The position numbers and the translations under genes were made by a program. From positions 3,645-67,644 of the forward strand of contig NZ_JBEPAK010000008.1 of NCBI RefSeq assembly GCF_040298565.1: a DNA stretch of 64,000 nucleotides, in the 5' to 3' direction. The DNA comes from Kitasatospora sp040298565. GTDB taxonomy: Bacteria; Actinomycetota; Actinomycetes; Streptomycetales; Streptomycetaceae. Below, piece after piece: positions 23,523 through 32,238 of this stretch; within the stretch, counting starts at the first letter, position 1, and each line of letters starts with the position of its first letter. The notes below the pieces were generated by a model. It was not told the DNA's origin, did not search any database, and was given only the letters and a program-made list of their open reading frames with translations.

Positions 23523-25943
23523 ATGCCGCCCCGACACAGCCTGCCCGAGGCACTGCTCACGACCCTGGCCACCAGCCGGGGGCGGTCCGACCGGCTCACC
23601 CATACGGAGCACCTTCCCGCCCGACCTGCACGTTATGCGCCCTGGCCCGAGTCGATCCGACCGGAGATCGTGTCCGCCGCGCGCGCCGTCGGCGTCGAAC
23701 AGCCCTGGGCACACCAGGCAGAAGCGATGAACCTGGCCAAAACCGGTCAGACTGTGGTGATCGCCACAGGCACCGCGTCGGGCAAGTCGCTGGGCTACCT
23801 GGCTCCGGTCCTCAGCGATCTGCTGGAGGGCACGGAAGCCCGCAACGGCCGTGGCGCCACCGCGCTCTACCTGGCCCCGACCAAGGCGCTCGCCGCCGAC
23901 CAGCGCCGCCGCGCCGCCGAACTCGCACCGCCGAGGGTCAGGGCCGCCCTGCACGACGGCGACACCCCGCCGGAGGAGCGCGAGTGGGTCCGCCAGTACG
24001 CGTCCTACGTGCTCACCAACCCGGACATGCTGCACCGGGGCATCCTGCCGGCGCACGCCCGCTGGTCCTCCTTCCTGAAGTCGCTGCGCTACGTGGTCGT
24101 CGACGAGTGCCACAGCTACCGGGGCGTGTTCGGTTCGCACGTCGCCCAGGTGCTCCGCCGGCTGCGCCGGATCTGCGCCCGCTACGGTTCGGCACCCACC
24201 TTCCTGCTCGCCTCCGCCACCACCGCCGATCCGGCCGCCACCGCCCGGCGCCTCACCGGCCTGCCCGCCGTGGCCGTCACCGAGGACGCCTCGCCGCGCG
24301 GGCCGATGGTCTTCGGCCTCTGGGAACCGCCACTGACCGAGAACGTCGGCGAACACGGCGCGCCGGTGCGCCGCACCGCCACCGCCGAGGCCGCCCACCT
24401 GCTGACCGACCTGGTCGAGCAGCAGACCCGGACGGTGGTGTTCGTCCGCTCCCGGCGCGCCGCCGAGCTGGTCGCCCTCCAGACCCAGGACCAGCTCGGC
24501 CGTCCGCTCGCCGACCGGGTCGCCGCCTACCGCGGCGGCTACCTCGCCGACGAACGCCGGGCCCTGGAGCGCGCGCTGCACTCCGGTCGGCTGCTGGGCC
24601 TCGCGTCCACCTCCGCTCTCGAGCTCGGAGTCGACATCTCCGGTCTCGACGCCGTCCTGATGGCCGGCTACCCCGGCACCCGGGCCTCGCTCTGGCAGCA
24701 GGCGGGCCGGGCGGGCCGCGAGGCCCAGGGAGCGCTGGCCGTGCTGATCGCCCGGGACGACCCGCTGGACACCTACCTGGTGCACCACCCGGAGGCCCTG
24801 TTCGCGGCGCCCGTCGAGGCCACCGTGCTCGATCCCGACAACCCGCACGTGCTCGCCCCGCACCTGTGCGCGGCCGCCGCCGAGCTTCCGCTCACCGCCG
24901 CCGACCTGGAGCTGTTCGGCCCCTCCACCGCGCCGCTGCTACCGGTCCTGGAACGGCGCGGCCTGCTGCGCCGCCGCGCCGACGGATCCTGGTACTGGAC
25001 CCGCCGGGAACGCGCCGCCGACGCCGTCGACCTGCGCGGCAGCGGCGGCAGCCCGGTGCAGATCGTCGAGGCGGACACCGGCCGACTGCTCGGCACGGTG
25101 GACGCCGCAGCCGCCCACACCACCGTTCACACCGGGGCCGTGCACCTCCACCAGGGCCGCACCTACCTGGTCCGGGAACTCGACCTGGAGAACTCGGTCG
25201 CCCTGGTCGAACCGGCCGACCCGCCGTACACCACGGCCGCCCGCGACATCACCTCCATCTCCGTCCTCGACACCGACACCACCGTCCCCTGGGGCGAGGG
25301 CCGGCTCAGCTTCGGTTCGGTGGAGGTGGTCAACCAGGTGGTCGGCTACCTCCGGAAGCGGATCTCCACCGGGGAGATCATGGGCGAGAGCAAGCTCGAC
25401 CTGCCGCCCCGCACGCTGCGCACCCGGGCGGTCTGGTGGACCGTCACCGAGGACCAGCTGCTCGACGCGGACCTCCCGCTCGACCAGCTGCCCGGCGCGG
25501 CCCACGCCGCCGAGCACGCCTCGATCGGCCTGCTGCCGCTGTTCGCCACCTGCGACCGGTGGGACATCGGCGGTGTCTCCGTCCCGCTGCACCCCGACAC
25601 CGGGTTGCCCACCGTGTTCGTCTACGACGGCCATCCGGGCGGGGCCGGCTTCGCCGAGCGCGGTTTCCAGCGGGCCTTCGAATGGCTGACCGCCACCCGG
25701 GCAGCGATCGCCTCCTGCGAGTGCGAGCGCGGCTGCCCGTCCTGCGTCCAGTCGCCCAAGTGCGGCAACGGGAACGACCCGCTGGACAAGGCGGCGGCCG
25801 TCCTGCTGCTGGACGTGCTGCTGGCCGGAGCACCCGAGGCGGAGGCCGAGCCCGGTCCGGACGGCGGTGCGCCCGGCCCAAACGGTGCACCCGCCCCCGA
25901 GGGCGGATCCGGTCCGGACGGCGGTGCGCCGACCGGCTCGTGA
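23523..25943 (+). CDS. DEVH-type DNA helicase with DUF1998 (MrfA/YprA-like)
   Basis: A superfamily 2 helicase of about 806 residues. It has Q-motif-like HTEHLPARP, Walker A ATGTASGKSLGYL, DEAH box VVVDECHSY, ASATT, and motif VI QQAGRAGREAQG. The C-terminal DUF1998 region holds a four-cysteine cluster, CECERGCPSC, as in Bacillus MrfA, which excises mitomycin damage. A role in DNA repair is therefore likely. The ATG at 23523 is used, but the frame is open upstream and FSVTPVTHWV before it looks conserved, so the true start may be as early as 23364. Its 3' end overlaps the antisense TadE-like gene by 322 bp. Confidence 0.88.
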   Translation: MPPRHSLPEALLTTLATSRGRSDRLTHTEHLPARPARYAPWPESIRPEIVSAARAVGVEQPWAHQAEAMNLAKTGQTVVIATGTASGKSLGYLAPVLSDLLEGTEARNGRGATALYLAPTKALAADQRRRAAELAPPRVRAALHDGDTPPEEREWVRQYASYVLTNPDMLHRGILPAHARWSSFLKSLRYVVVDECHSYRGVFGSHVAQVLRRLRRICARYGSAPTFLLASATTADPAATARRLTGLPAVAVTEDASPRGPMVFGLWEPPLTENVGEHGAPVRRTATAEAAHLLTDLVEQQTRTVVFVRSRRAAELVALQTQDQLGRPLADRVAAYRGGYLADERRALERALHSGRLLGLASTSALELGVDISGLDAVLMAGYPGTRASLWQQAGRAGREAQGALAVLIARDDPLDTYLVHHPEALFAAPVEATVLDPDNPHVLAPHLCAAAAELPLTAADLELFGPSTAPLLPVLERRGLLRRRADGSWYWTRRERAADAVDLRGSGGSPVQIVEADTGRLLGTVDAAAAHTTVHTGAVHLHQGRTYLVRELDLENSVALVEPADPPYTTAARDITSISVLDTDTTVPWGEGRLSFGSVEVVNQVVGYLRKRISTGEIMGESKLDLPPRTLRTRAVWWTVTEDQLLDADLPLDQLPGAAHAAEHASIGLLPLFATCDRWDIGGVSVPLHPDTGLPTVFVYDGHPGGAGFAERGFQRAFEWLTATRAAIASCECERGCPSCVQSPKCGNGNDPLDKAAAVLLLDVLLAGAPEAEAEPGPDGGAPGPNGAPAPEGGSGPDGGAPTGS

Positions 25944-26440
25944 GGGGCCGCCGTCGCACCGCCCGGAGAGTCACCCAGGCCGTCCTCGGCGACCGTGACC
26001 GGCGCCCGGGCCGGTCCGGCCCGGGCCCTCGCCCGCGCCGGTCCCACCGGCAGCCGCGCCGGGAGCCCGCCGACCGGCACCTCGGTGACCACCTCGACGG
26101 CGTCCGCCGTCCGGTCAACCGCGCAGGAGACCAGGCCGGCACCCTGCGCGGCAGCGATCCCCGCAGCCCGACCGCAGCCGCCGTCCGCGTCCAGCAGCAA
26201 CCGGTCCGCCGCCGCGAGGGCCGCCAGATCGGCGGCGGACTCGGCCCGGTGCCGGGCAGCGACCACCGCACCCAGCGCGATCGTCGCGGCGAAGACCGCC
26301 ACACCCAGCATCGCCAGCGCGAGCGACCACACCGTCGCCGAGCCCGCATCCGGCCCCCGGCCGGCTCCGGAGACGGTCCGAGCCGCCCGGGCCCGCACCA
26401 GCCGCTCCACCGCCCGACCAGCGCTCCTCAGCCGCGCCAT
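25622..26440 (-). CDS. TadE/TadG-like pilus assembly protein
   Basis: A 272-residue membrane protein of the Rv3654c/TadG-like family. The N-terminal GSATVWSLALAMLGVAVFAATIALGAVVA is the single membrane helix with the typical Gly-Ser-Ala before it, followed by RHRAESAADLAALAAADRL. From about residue 150 the sequence is Pro/Ala/Gly/Ser-rich. It runs 322 bp past the 3' end of the helicase gene on the opposite strand, so the true end may be shorter in evolution even though no earlier stop exists. Last gene of the tad operon. Confidence 0.75.
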   Translation of the reverse strand: MARLRSAGRAVERLVRARAARTVSGAGRGPDAGSATVWSLALAMLGVAVFAATIALGAVVAARHRAESAADLAALAAADRLLLDADGGCGRAAGIAAAQGAGLVSCAVDRTADAVEVVTEVPVGGLPARLPVGPARARARAGPARAPVTVAEDGLGDSPGGATAAPHEPVGAPPSGPDPPSGAGAPFGPGAPPSGPGSASASGAPASSTSSSRTAAALSSGSFPLPHLGDWTQDGQPRSHSQEAIAARVAVSHSKARWKPRSAKPAPPGWPS

Positions 26441-26598
26441 GCACCACCACCTCCTCCTCACCGCCCTCATCCCGCAGGCCCGGCAGGCCCGGTGGCCCGG
26501 CAGCCCACCTCCCGCGCAGCCGCGCGCGCCCACCGCCCCCGCTACGGCCGGGCCGCCGCCCGGTGCCCTCTCGTCTCACTGCATCTCGCCTCGCCGGC

Positions 26599-27033
26599 TC
26601 AGGAGGTACGCGCAGCGCCACCTCCCGCCCCGCTTCCCAGCACGTCCTCCCGAGCCGCCACCGCCCGCGCGGCGAGCCGCACGTTGAGCAGACCGCTGAG
26701 CCTGCCGGGTCCCGCGCAGGGAGCGTCCACGTCCACCCGCACCGTGTCCGCCGCGACCACGAGCCGGATCTCCGCCCCCGGCGGGGCGGCCACTCGGGCG
26801 AGTTCCGCGGCGTCCGCCTCACCACGAGCGGCCGCTCGGGCACCGATCCGAGCCGCGTCCACGCAGCGGATCTGCGCGGCCGCCACGAGCACGCCCCAGA
26901 TCAGCATCGCCGCGAGCAGGACGAGCGCGGGCAGGGCCACCGCCGTCTCCGCCGTGACGAAGCCTCCGTCGGAGCGTCGGCTCGGTCGCAGCGACCACGG
27001 CGGTGCACCGCTGTCCGCCGTCCTACGTGGCAT
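26599..27033 (-). CDS. TadE-like minor pilin-type protein
   Basis: A 144-residue protein with the TadE signature: GGFVTAETAVALPALVLLAAMLIWGV, in which the Glu five residues after the cleavage Gly-Phe is typical of type IV-like pilins. The rest is a periplasmic domain with two Cys (IRCVDAAR and DAPCAG). It is translationally overlapped by the DUF4244 gene by 11 bp. Expected to be embedded in the membrane and assembled with the Tad machinery. Confidence 0.85.
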   Translation of the reverse strand: MPRRTADSGAPPWSLRPSRRSDGGFVTAETAVALPALVLLAAMLIWGVLVAAAQIRCVDAARIGARAAARGEADAAELARVAAPPGAEIRLVVAADTVRVDVDAPCAGPGRLSGLLNVRLAARAVAAREDVLGSGAGGGAARTS

Positions 27034-27295
27034 GGAACGCGCGTTCCAGCATGTCGGTCAGCGCTCCGGTGATGGTCGCGCTGGTCACCACCTTGTACAG
27101 CCCGGCGGCGAAGGCGCAGGCGCCCAACGTTCCGACGGCGTACTCGGCCGTGGTCATCCCGGCGTCCGACCGGCGCCGTCGCCGGGGCGCCAAGCGCGCC
27201 CACCCGGCCGCCCAGCGGCTCTTCCGCCGCCAGCTGCCCAGCAACTGCCGGATCGGTCGCCCGGCACCGGGCCTGATCGCGATCACTGCGGTCAT
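27023..27295 (-). CDS. DUF4244 protein, candidate Flp-type major pilin
   Basis: A 90-residue protein. DAGMTTAEYAVGTLGACAFAAGLYKVV is a type IV/Flp prepilin-like segment: a charged leader ending in Gly, then a hydrophobic helix with Glu at position 5 of the mature form and Tyr next to it. The leader of about 47 residues is long and basic. It is the most likely shaft subunit of the system, by position and motif, though the DUF is uncharacterised. ATG at 27295 with AGGAGAG upstream is preferred to the TTG at 27298. Confidence 0.8.
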   Translation of the reverse strand: MTAVIAIRPGAGRPIRQLLGSWRRKSRWAAGWARLAPRRRRRSDAGMTTAEYAVGTLGACAFAAGLYKVVTSATITGALTDMLERAFHAT

Positions 27296-27352
27296 CAATC
27301 TCTCCTGTCCGTTCCGTTCCTCGACCCCGGCGGATCCGGAGCCGGCGTTCCC

Positions 27353-28204
27353 TCACATTGCTTGCGTGAAGCGGCCGGTGAGGCCGATCACCACCGGCAC
27401 CACCCCGATCAGGACGAAGGCCGGGAGGAAGCAGAGCCCGAGCGGTGCAGTGGCGAGCACGGCGGCCCTGCGGACCCTCGCGTGGGCCGCCCGGGCGGTG
27501 GCCGTCCGCTGCGCCTGGGCCAGCCCGATCAGCGGTTCGGCTGCGGGCGCCCCGCTGAGGCTCGCCCTGACCAGGCAGCGCCCGAGCGGGGCCAGCGCGG
27601 GGTGCTGCTCGCCCAACCGGTTCCAACTCAATTCCGGCGGAGCCCCCAGAGCGAGTTCGGCCCCGATCGCCACCAACCGCGGCCCCAGCGGCGCGCCCAC
27701 GCTCCGACCCACCGCCGACACCGCCGCCGAGGGCAGCGCCGCCGAGCTGAGGCAGGCCGCCAACAGCTCGGTCGTCAGAGGGAGTTGCCTGGCCAGCAGC
27801 TCCTCCTCGCGAGCCGCCCGGAGCTCCGTCGAAGACTTCGCGCGGGCCGACCACCGGTGGACGGCCACTGCTGCCAGCACGCCGATCACCGCCCCGACGA
27901 GGCCGCCGAACAGCAACGCCACGGTCAGCCCGGCGCCGACCGCCGGCACCACGCGCCGACCCGGCCCAACGCGCCACCGCCACAGCGATGTTCGCTTCCG
28001 CGCGTCCTCCCGCCCCGACGCCCGGACGAACGCCCGCCGACTGACCCGGCCCCGTGACAACCCCGTCACGAGCACCGCCAGCACTGCCACCGCCACCACC
28101 GCCCCTGCCACAGCCACTGGCTCCACCGGCACCGCAAGCGGTCCCGGCACCGGCCTCGGCATCGCCCTCGCGAGGGCGGCAGCCGCCCATGCATGTCCCC
28201 TCAT
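27353..28204 (-). CDS. TadC-like type II secretion F-domain protein
   Basis: A 283-residue inner-membrane platform protein. It has an N-terminal membrane segment, a basic cytosolic loop, and the T2SSF domain (LPLTTELLAACLSSAALPSAAV through ATAPLGLCFLPAFVLIGVVPVVIGL). In Tad systems TadB and TadC form the inner-membrane base driven by the TadA ATPase. The start shares one base with the tadB stop (TGATG), so they are translationally coupled. Confidence 0.87.
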   Translation of the reverse strand: MRGHAWAAAALARAMPRPVPGPLAVPVEPVAVAGAVVAVAVLAVLVTGLSRGRVSRRAFVRASGREDARKRTSLWRWRVGPGRRVVPAVGAGLTVALLFGGLVGAVIGVLAAVAVHRWSARAKSSTELRAAREEELLARQLPLTTELLAACLSSAALPSAAVSAVGRSVGAPLGPRLVAIGAELALGAPPELSWNRLGEQHPALAPLGRCLVRASLSGAPAAEPLIGLAQAQRTATARAAHARVRRAAVLATAPLGLCFLPAFVLIGVVPVVIGLTGRFTQAM

Positions 28205-29253
28205 CACCGGGCCTCCGCTCCCCCACCGAGCGCCCGCCGCCTCGAGGCGCTCGCCGAGGGCTCCCGGGGGCCCCGCATCCGCATGAGCCCTCGGCGTGCA
28301 CCGCCGCGCTCCCACACCTCCGCGGCCGGAGGACCACTGCCAGGGGTCCGTAGCGGCTCCAGTGCGCCCCGGCCCGCCGCCCGGACAATGCGATCCGTCC
28401 AGAGCACACCGAGCCCCTCCAGGGCCACTCCCACCGCGAGGCAGCCCAGCCCCGCCGAGGTGTGCAGCAGCACGTCCACCGGACGGGCGCCGATCGCGGC
28501 GCCCAGCAACAGCCCCGCACCCGGCAGGGCGGCCAGGACGGCGATCGTCGTCCTGGGCCCGGCCAGCTCCCCCGCGATCTCCTCCGCCAGCGCCCGTTCG
28601 GCGCGCAGCGCCTCCGCGACCCGGTCCAGAGCGGCGGCCAGCCCCGAGCCGCCGTCGGAGGCGACCCGCCAGCAGGCCGCCATGGCCGCCGCCCCACTGC
28701 CGCCCGGCAACGCGGCCAGCAGCAGGAGCGCAGCGGGGACGTCGCCGCCGTAGCGGCCGGCCGCCAGCCGGGCGACCGGCTCCTCGCCGAGCCGACGCAG
28801 CCCGTCCGGGTCCACCGCGAGCCTGGCGGTGACGAGGTGGAGTGCCTGCTCAGGCGTCGAGCCGCCGCGCAACTCACCGGCCAGCGCGGCGCAGAGCTCC
28901 ACCACGGCCGCCGCCCGCTGCCCCGCCTCCGCCGTCAGGCGCCGCCGGAGCCGCCATCTTCGCAGCGGCAGCACGGCCAGCCCGGCCGCGAGCACCGGCA
29001 CCGGCGACGAGGCGGCCTGCCCGGCGGCCACGCCGACCGGCAGGAGCAGCAGTTCGGGCGCCAGAAGCTCCGGGAGCCGTCCGCGCAGTCGCCCGGTCGG
29101 CTCCGGGGCCGGCCCGCGCACCGGAGGACCGCTGCCTGCCAGCACCAGCCGGGACCGCCGGCCGCCCGGCAGCTGCTCCTGCACGGCCCGCCACGCGGCG
29201 ACGGCCACCAGGCACAGCACCGCCGTCCACCAGAGCGCCAGTTGGTCCCGCAT
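28204..29253 (-). CDS. TadB-like type II secretion F-domain protein
   Basis: A 349-residue inner-membrane platform protein with membrane helices at the N-terminus (LALWWTAVLCLVAVAAW), in the middle (SSPVPVLAAGLAVLPL) and at the C-terminus (TTIAVLAALPGAGLLLGAAIGA), and a T2SSF domain (AALAGELRGGSTPEQALHLV, GGSGLAAALDRVAEALRAERALAEE). The ATG at 29253 is preferred because GGGAGGTGGTGAG precedes it. It is coupled upstream to the small membrane protein and downstream to tadC. Confidence 0.87.
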   Translation of the reverse strand: MRDQLALWWTAVLCLVAVAAWRAVQEQLPGGRRSRLVLAGSGPPVRGPAPEPTGRLRGRLPELLAPELLLLPVGVAAGQAASSPVPVLAAGLAVLPLRRWRLRRRLTAEAGQRAAAVVELCAALAGELRGGSTPEQALHLVTARLAVDPDGLRRLGEEPVARLAAGRYGGDVPAALLLLAALPGGSGAAAMAACWRVASDGGSGLAAALDRVAEALRAERALAEEIAGELAGPRTTIAVLAALPGAGLLLGAAIGARPVDVLLHTSAGLGCLAVGVALEGLGVLWTDRIVRAAGRGALEPLRTPGSGPPAAEVWERGGARRGLMRMRGPREPSASASRRRALGGGAEAR

Positions 29254-29272
29254 CACCTCACCACCTCCCATG

Positions 29273-29425
29273 TCATCGCCCTCCTCCTCGCCACGTCCCG
29301 AGCAGCGCCAGCGCGGTCAGGGCGCAGCCGCTGAGCAGTCCGACGAAGCCGAGTTCCACCCACCGCAGCTCCCGCGCCGCCTCACCGGCCGACACCGCCG
29401 CCGCCACGATCGCCACCGCACTCAC
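29273..29425 (-). CDS. 50-residue membrane protein between tadA and tadB
   Basis: A short gene in the 170-bp gap. GTG start overlaps the tadA stop (GTGA) and the TGA ends 20 bp before the tadB start. Translation starts VSAVAIVAAAVSAGEAAREL, then a loop RWVELG and a second helix FVGLLSGCALTALALLGTW, ending with a basic tail. Coupling on its 5' side, and near-continuous packing on its 3' side, make a real gene likely. Two potential helices would give a hairpin in the membrane; a small partner of TadA or TadB is an obvious guess, but no family is recognised. Confidence 0.7.
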   Translation of the reverse strand: MSAVAIVAAAVSAGEAARELRWVELGFVGLLSGCALTALALLGTWRGGGR

Positions 29426-30849
29426 GACGGCCCCGATCCGGGCGGCGCTGCCGCGCCCGACGTCGGTCCTGGCGCCGTTCCTGACGCCACGCCCGACGCG
29501 CCTCCCGGCGCCACGCCCGGCGCGCCTCCCAGCGCCACCCCGCGCGCCGCCAGCAGTCCCACGAGCCGTTCCCAGCCCGCGCCGGTCACCAGCCCGCCGG
29601 TTGCCGGGAAGGCCACCGCCGGGATGGTGACGGCCAACCCGTCACGGTCCCCGGCCAGCGTGTGGACCTCCGCCACCCGGCGCCGCCCCGAGCCCGGGTC
29701 CCGGACCAGGTGGACCACCACGTCGAGTGCCGCCCGCAGTTGGCTGTGCAGCGCCGGCCGGTCGAGCCCGGCGAGCGAGCCCAGCGCCTCCAGCCGGACC
29801 GGCACGTCCGCCGCCGTGTTGGCGTGGACCGTTCCGCAGCCGCCCTCGTGACCGGTGTTGAGCGCCGCCAGCAGGTCCGACACCTCGGCCCCGCGCACCT
29901 CGCCGATGACCAGGCGGTCCGGCCGCATCCTCAGCGCCTGCCGGACGAGGTCCCGCAGGGTGAACTCGCCCAGCCCCTCCTGGTTCGGCGGTCTGCTCTG
30001 CAACCGCACGACGTGGGGGTGGGCCGGTCGAAGTTCGGCGGAGTCCTCGGCGACCACGATCCGCTCGTCCGACCCGACCAGTCCGAGCAGCGCCGCGAGC
30101 AGCGTGGTCTTGCCCGATCCCGTCCCGCCGGAGACCAGGACGGACAGCCGCGCCCGCACGATGCCCGCCAGGAGGTCGGCGCCCTCCGGCGGCAGTGCCC
30201 CGCCCGCCACCAGCTCGTCGAGCGTGAACGGCCGGGGCCGGCACACCCGCAGCGAGATGTGCGTGCAGCCGGCCGCGATCGGCGGCAGCACCGCGTGCAG
30301 TCTGGTGCCGTCCGGCAGGCGGGCGTCCACCCACGGCCGCGCGTCGTCCAGGCGCCGCCCGGCGGCGGTGGCCATCCGGTGGGCCAGCCGCCGCACCGCC
30401 TCGGCGTCGGCGAAGCGGACCCCGGTGGCCCGGTGCAGGCCGCCGCCACGGTCGACCCACACCTCGTCCGGACCGTTCACCAGCACGTCGGTGACGTCCG
30501 GCGTCGCCAACAGCCGGTCCAGCGGGCCCGCACCCACCAGTTCGGCGCGCAGCGAGCGCACGGTGTCCAGCACCTCGTCACCACCGAGCGGTGGCCGGGA
30601 GGCCCGCAGCACCGCCGCGACCGAGCCCGCCGTGGGGGCGGCCCCGGATTCGGCCAGCCGCAGCCGGACCGCGTCCACCAGCTCCGCCGTCCGCTCCTCG
30701 CGGGCCGTCCGGCCGTACGGGCAGGGCCCGTGTCCGGCCCGGGGCGGCCCCCCAGGGGGCGGCACGCTCCTGAGCGGACGGTGCTCCAGCGCACCGTCGC
30801 CCGCGCCCGGGGCGCCACCCCGGGGACCTGTCCTGCGCAGACGGACCAT
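29422..30849 (-). CDS. TadA/CpaF-type secretion ATPase
   Basis: A 475-residue cytosolic ATPase of the type II/IV secretion superfamily. The N-terminal region (LVDAVRLRLAESG, PLDRLLATPDVTDVLVNGPDEVWVD) is the CpaF-type N-domain; the ATPase core has Walker A SGGTGSGKTT, an Asp box (VVAEDSAEL), Walker B (RPDRLVIGEVRGAE) and a His box (GHEGGCGTVHANT). It powers pilus or related assembly in the membrane. ATG at 30849 shares a base with the Ssd stop. Low-complexity Gly/Ala/Pro tail of about 35 residues. Confidence 0.92.
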   Translation of the reverse strand: MVRLRRTGPRGGAPGAGDGALEHRPLRSVPPPGGPPRAGHGPCPYGRTAREERTAELVDAVRLRLAESGAAPTAGSVAAVLRASRPPLGGDEVLDTVRSLRAELVGAGPLDRLLATPDVTDVLVNGPDEVWVDRGGGLHRATGVRFADAEAVRRLAHRMATAAGRRLDDARPWVDARLPDGTRLHAVLPPIAAGCTHISLRVCRPRPFTLDELVAGGALPPEGADLLAGIVRARLSVLVSGGTGSGKTTLLAALLGLVGSDERIVVAEDSAELRPAHPHVVRLQSRPPNQEGLGEFTLRDLVRQALRMRPDRLVIGEVRGAEVSDLLAALNTGHEGGCGTVHANTAADVPVRLEALGSLAGLDRPALHSQLRAALDVVVHLVRDPGSGRRRVAEVHTLAGDRDGLAVTIPAVAFPATGGLVTGAGWERLVGLLAARGVALGGAPGVAPGGASGVASGTAPGPTSGAAAPPGSGPS

Positions 30850-31973
30850 CAGTACACACCTCCTCCGACCGCCGGCACCGGCGGCAGTACCCGGTTCAGG
30901 AAGGCCGCGCAGAAGCGCGCGAGCGGGCCGTTCTCCCGGAGGCCGGGCGGAACGCCGTTCTCGACGTCCTCGGCCAGGCCCGGCTCCGGCTCCAGCTCTC
31001 CGGCCAGCTCCAGTCGCAGCCCGCGGGCGATCCGGTGTGCCGGGAGCCCGCCGGCCCGGACCGGCCGGACCACCGCCCGGACGTCCCCGATCCGCATCCG
31101 GGCCGCCGCGGCCACCCGGTCGGCGGCCGCCACCGCGCGCAGTTCGGCGGGGACGACCAGCAGCGCCAGGTCGGACTGCTCCAGCGCCTGTCCTGCGGCC
31201 GCGTCGAGGTGGCGCGGAACGTCGACCACCACCAGGCCGCCGCGTCGCCGGGAGGCGGCCAGCACGCTGCGCATGGCCTCCGCCGGCACCGTCAGGGTGT
31301 CTCCCCGGTCCCAGGAGAGGCAGGACAGCGCGGAGAGCCGTTTGAGGGCCGGTAGGGCCCGGGCCAACTCGGCCCCGCTGACCCGTCCACGCGAACCGGC
31401 GAGGTCGGGCCAGCGCAGTCCGCGGGCCGTCTCGCCGCCGAGCAGGATGTCCAGGCCCCCGCCGAGCGGATCGCCGTCGATGAGCATGGTCCGCCGGCCC
31501 GTGCGCGCGGCGGCGACCGCGAGGGCACAGGCCAGGGTCGACGCCCCGGCGCCGCCTCGTCCGCCGATGACGGCGACGGTGGCCGCGGGGCAGCCGGCGC
31601 CCTCGGCCGCGTCGGCGATCCGGTCGAGCAGCCAGGCTTCGGCGTCGGGAAGGAACAGCACGTGTTCGGCGCCGAGTTGGACGGCTCGGACCCATACCCC
31701 GGGATCATCGAGGTCCAGGCCGAGCAGGAGGACCCCGCCGCGCCGGCTCAGGCCCGCGCAGCGTTCGGACTGGTCGTCCCCGACCAGGACCAGCGGGGCG
31801 CCCTCCCACAGTTCGCGCGGCGGTGGTGCACCGCGGATCAGCCGCGGCTCGGTGCCCGCTGCCGCGCAGAGCCGCAGCAGGTGCTCGGCCAGGCCCTCGT
31901 CCTCGGTGACGACGAGCGGCCCGGCGGCCGCCGGGTCCTCGGCGGTGACGTGGTCGGCGATCGGCGTCGACAT
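30849..31973 (-). CDS. Ssd/CpaE-like septum-site ATPase
   Basis: A 374-residue ParA/MinD-type ATPase of the CpaE/Ssd family, which in actinobacteria opens the Tad operon and influences septation and pilus localisation. The central ATPase has a deviant Walker A (GGRGGAGASTLACAL, with no Lys before Ser-Thr), the switch DGDPLGGGLDILLG and VVVDVPRHL. An N-terminal receiver-like domain (residues 15-105, VLLLGLDLDDPGVWVRAVQLG) precedes it. ATG with GGGGAGAG upstream. Deviant P-loops are common in this subfamily. Confidence 0.86.
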   Translation of the reverse strand: MSTPIADHVTAEDPAAAGPLVVTEDEGLAEHLLRLCAAAGTEPRLIRGAPPPRELWEGAPLVLVGDDQSERCAGLSRRGGVLLLGLDLDDPGVWVRAVQLGAEHVLFLPDAEAWLLDRIADAAEGAGCPAATVAVIGGRGGAGASTLACALAVAAARTGRRTMLIDGDPLGGGLDILLGGETARGLRWPDLAGSRGRVSGAELARALPALKRLSALSCLSWDRGDTLTVPAEAMRSVLAASRRRGGLVVVDVPRHLDAAAGQALEQSDLALLVVPAELRAVAAADRVAAAARMRIGDVRAVVRPVRAGGLPAHRIARGLRLELAGELEPEPGLAEDVENGVPPGLRENGPLARFCAAFLNRVLPPVPAVGGGVY

Positions 31974-32238
31974 GGTGCTCTCTCCCCTCTGCGCCGCCGA
32001 CCACAGGGGCCGGGGCGCGCGTCGGACGGTGCCGGCGGACGGCCGCTCGGCAGACCTCCGGAGAGGAAGGGGATGAGGCTCTGCCCGGCGACCGCCGCCG
32101 ACCATCACGGTGGGGGGGAGATCCGGATTACGTCATCCGCGTTCCGATTGCCTGTGGATAACTCGGGGGCTGTGGATGAAAACGTTCACCCGGGCGGGGG
32201 GCTATTCGGCGAGGAATTGACGAAAGGGGGTCACCGAG

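Noticed and set aside
30850..31695. Upstream extension of the TadA frame
   Set aside because: It overlaps the Ssd gene, which has proper motifs, and the start at 30849 gives the TGATG coupling.
31700..31980. Plus-strand ORFs opposite Ssd, TadA, TadB and similar genes
   Set aside because: They are mirror frames of well-supported genes, with low-complexity Arg/Pro/Ala composition.
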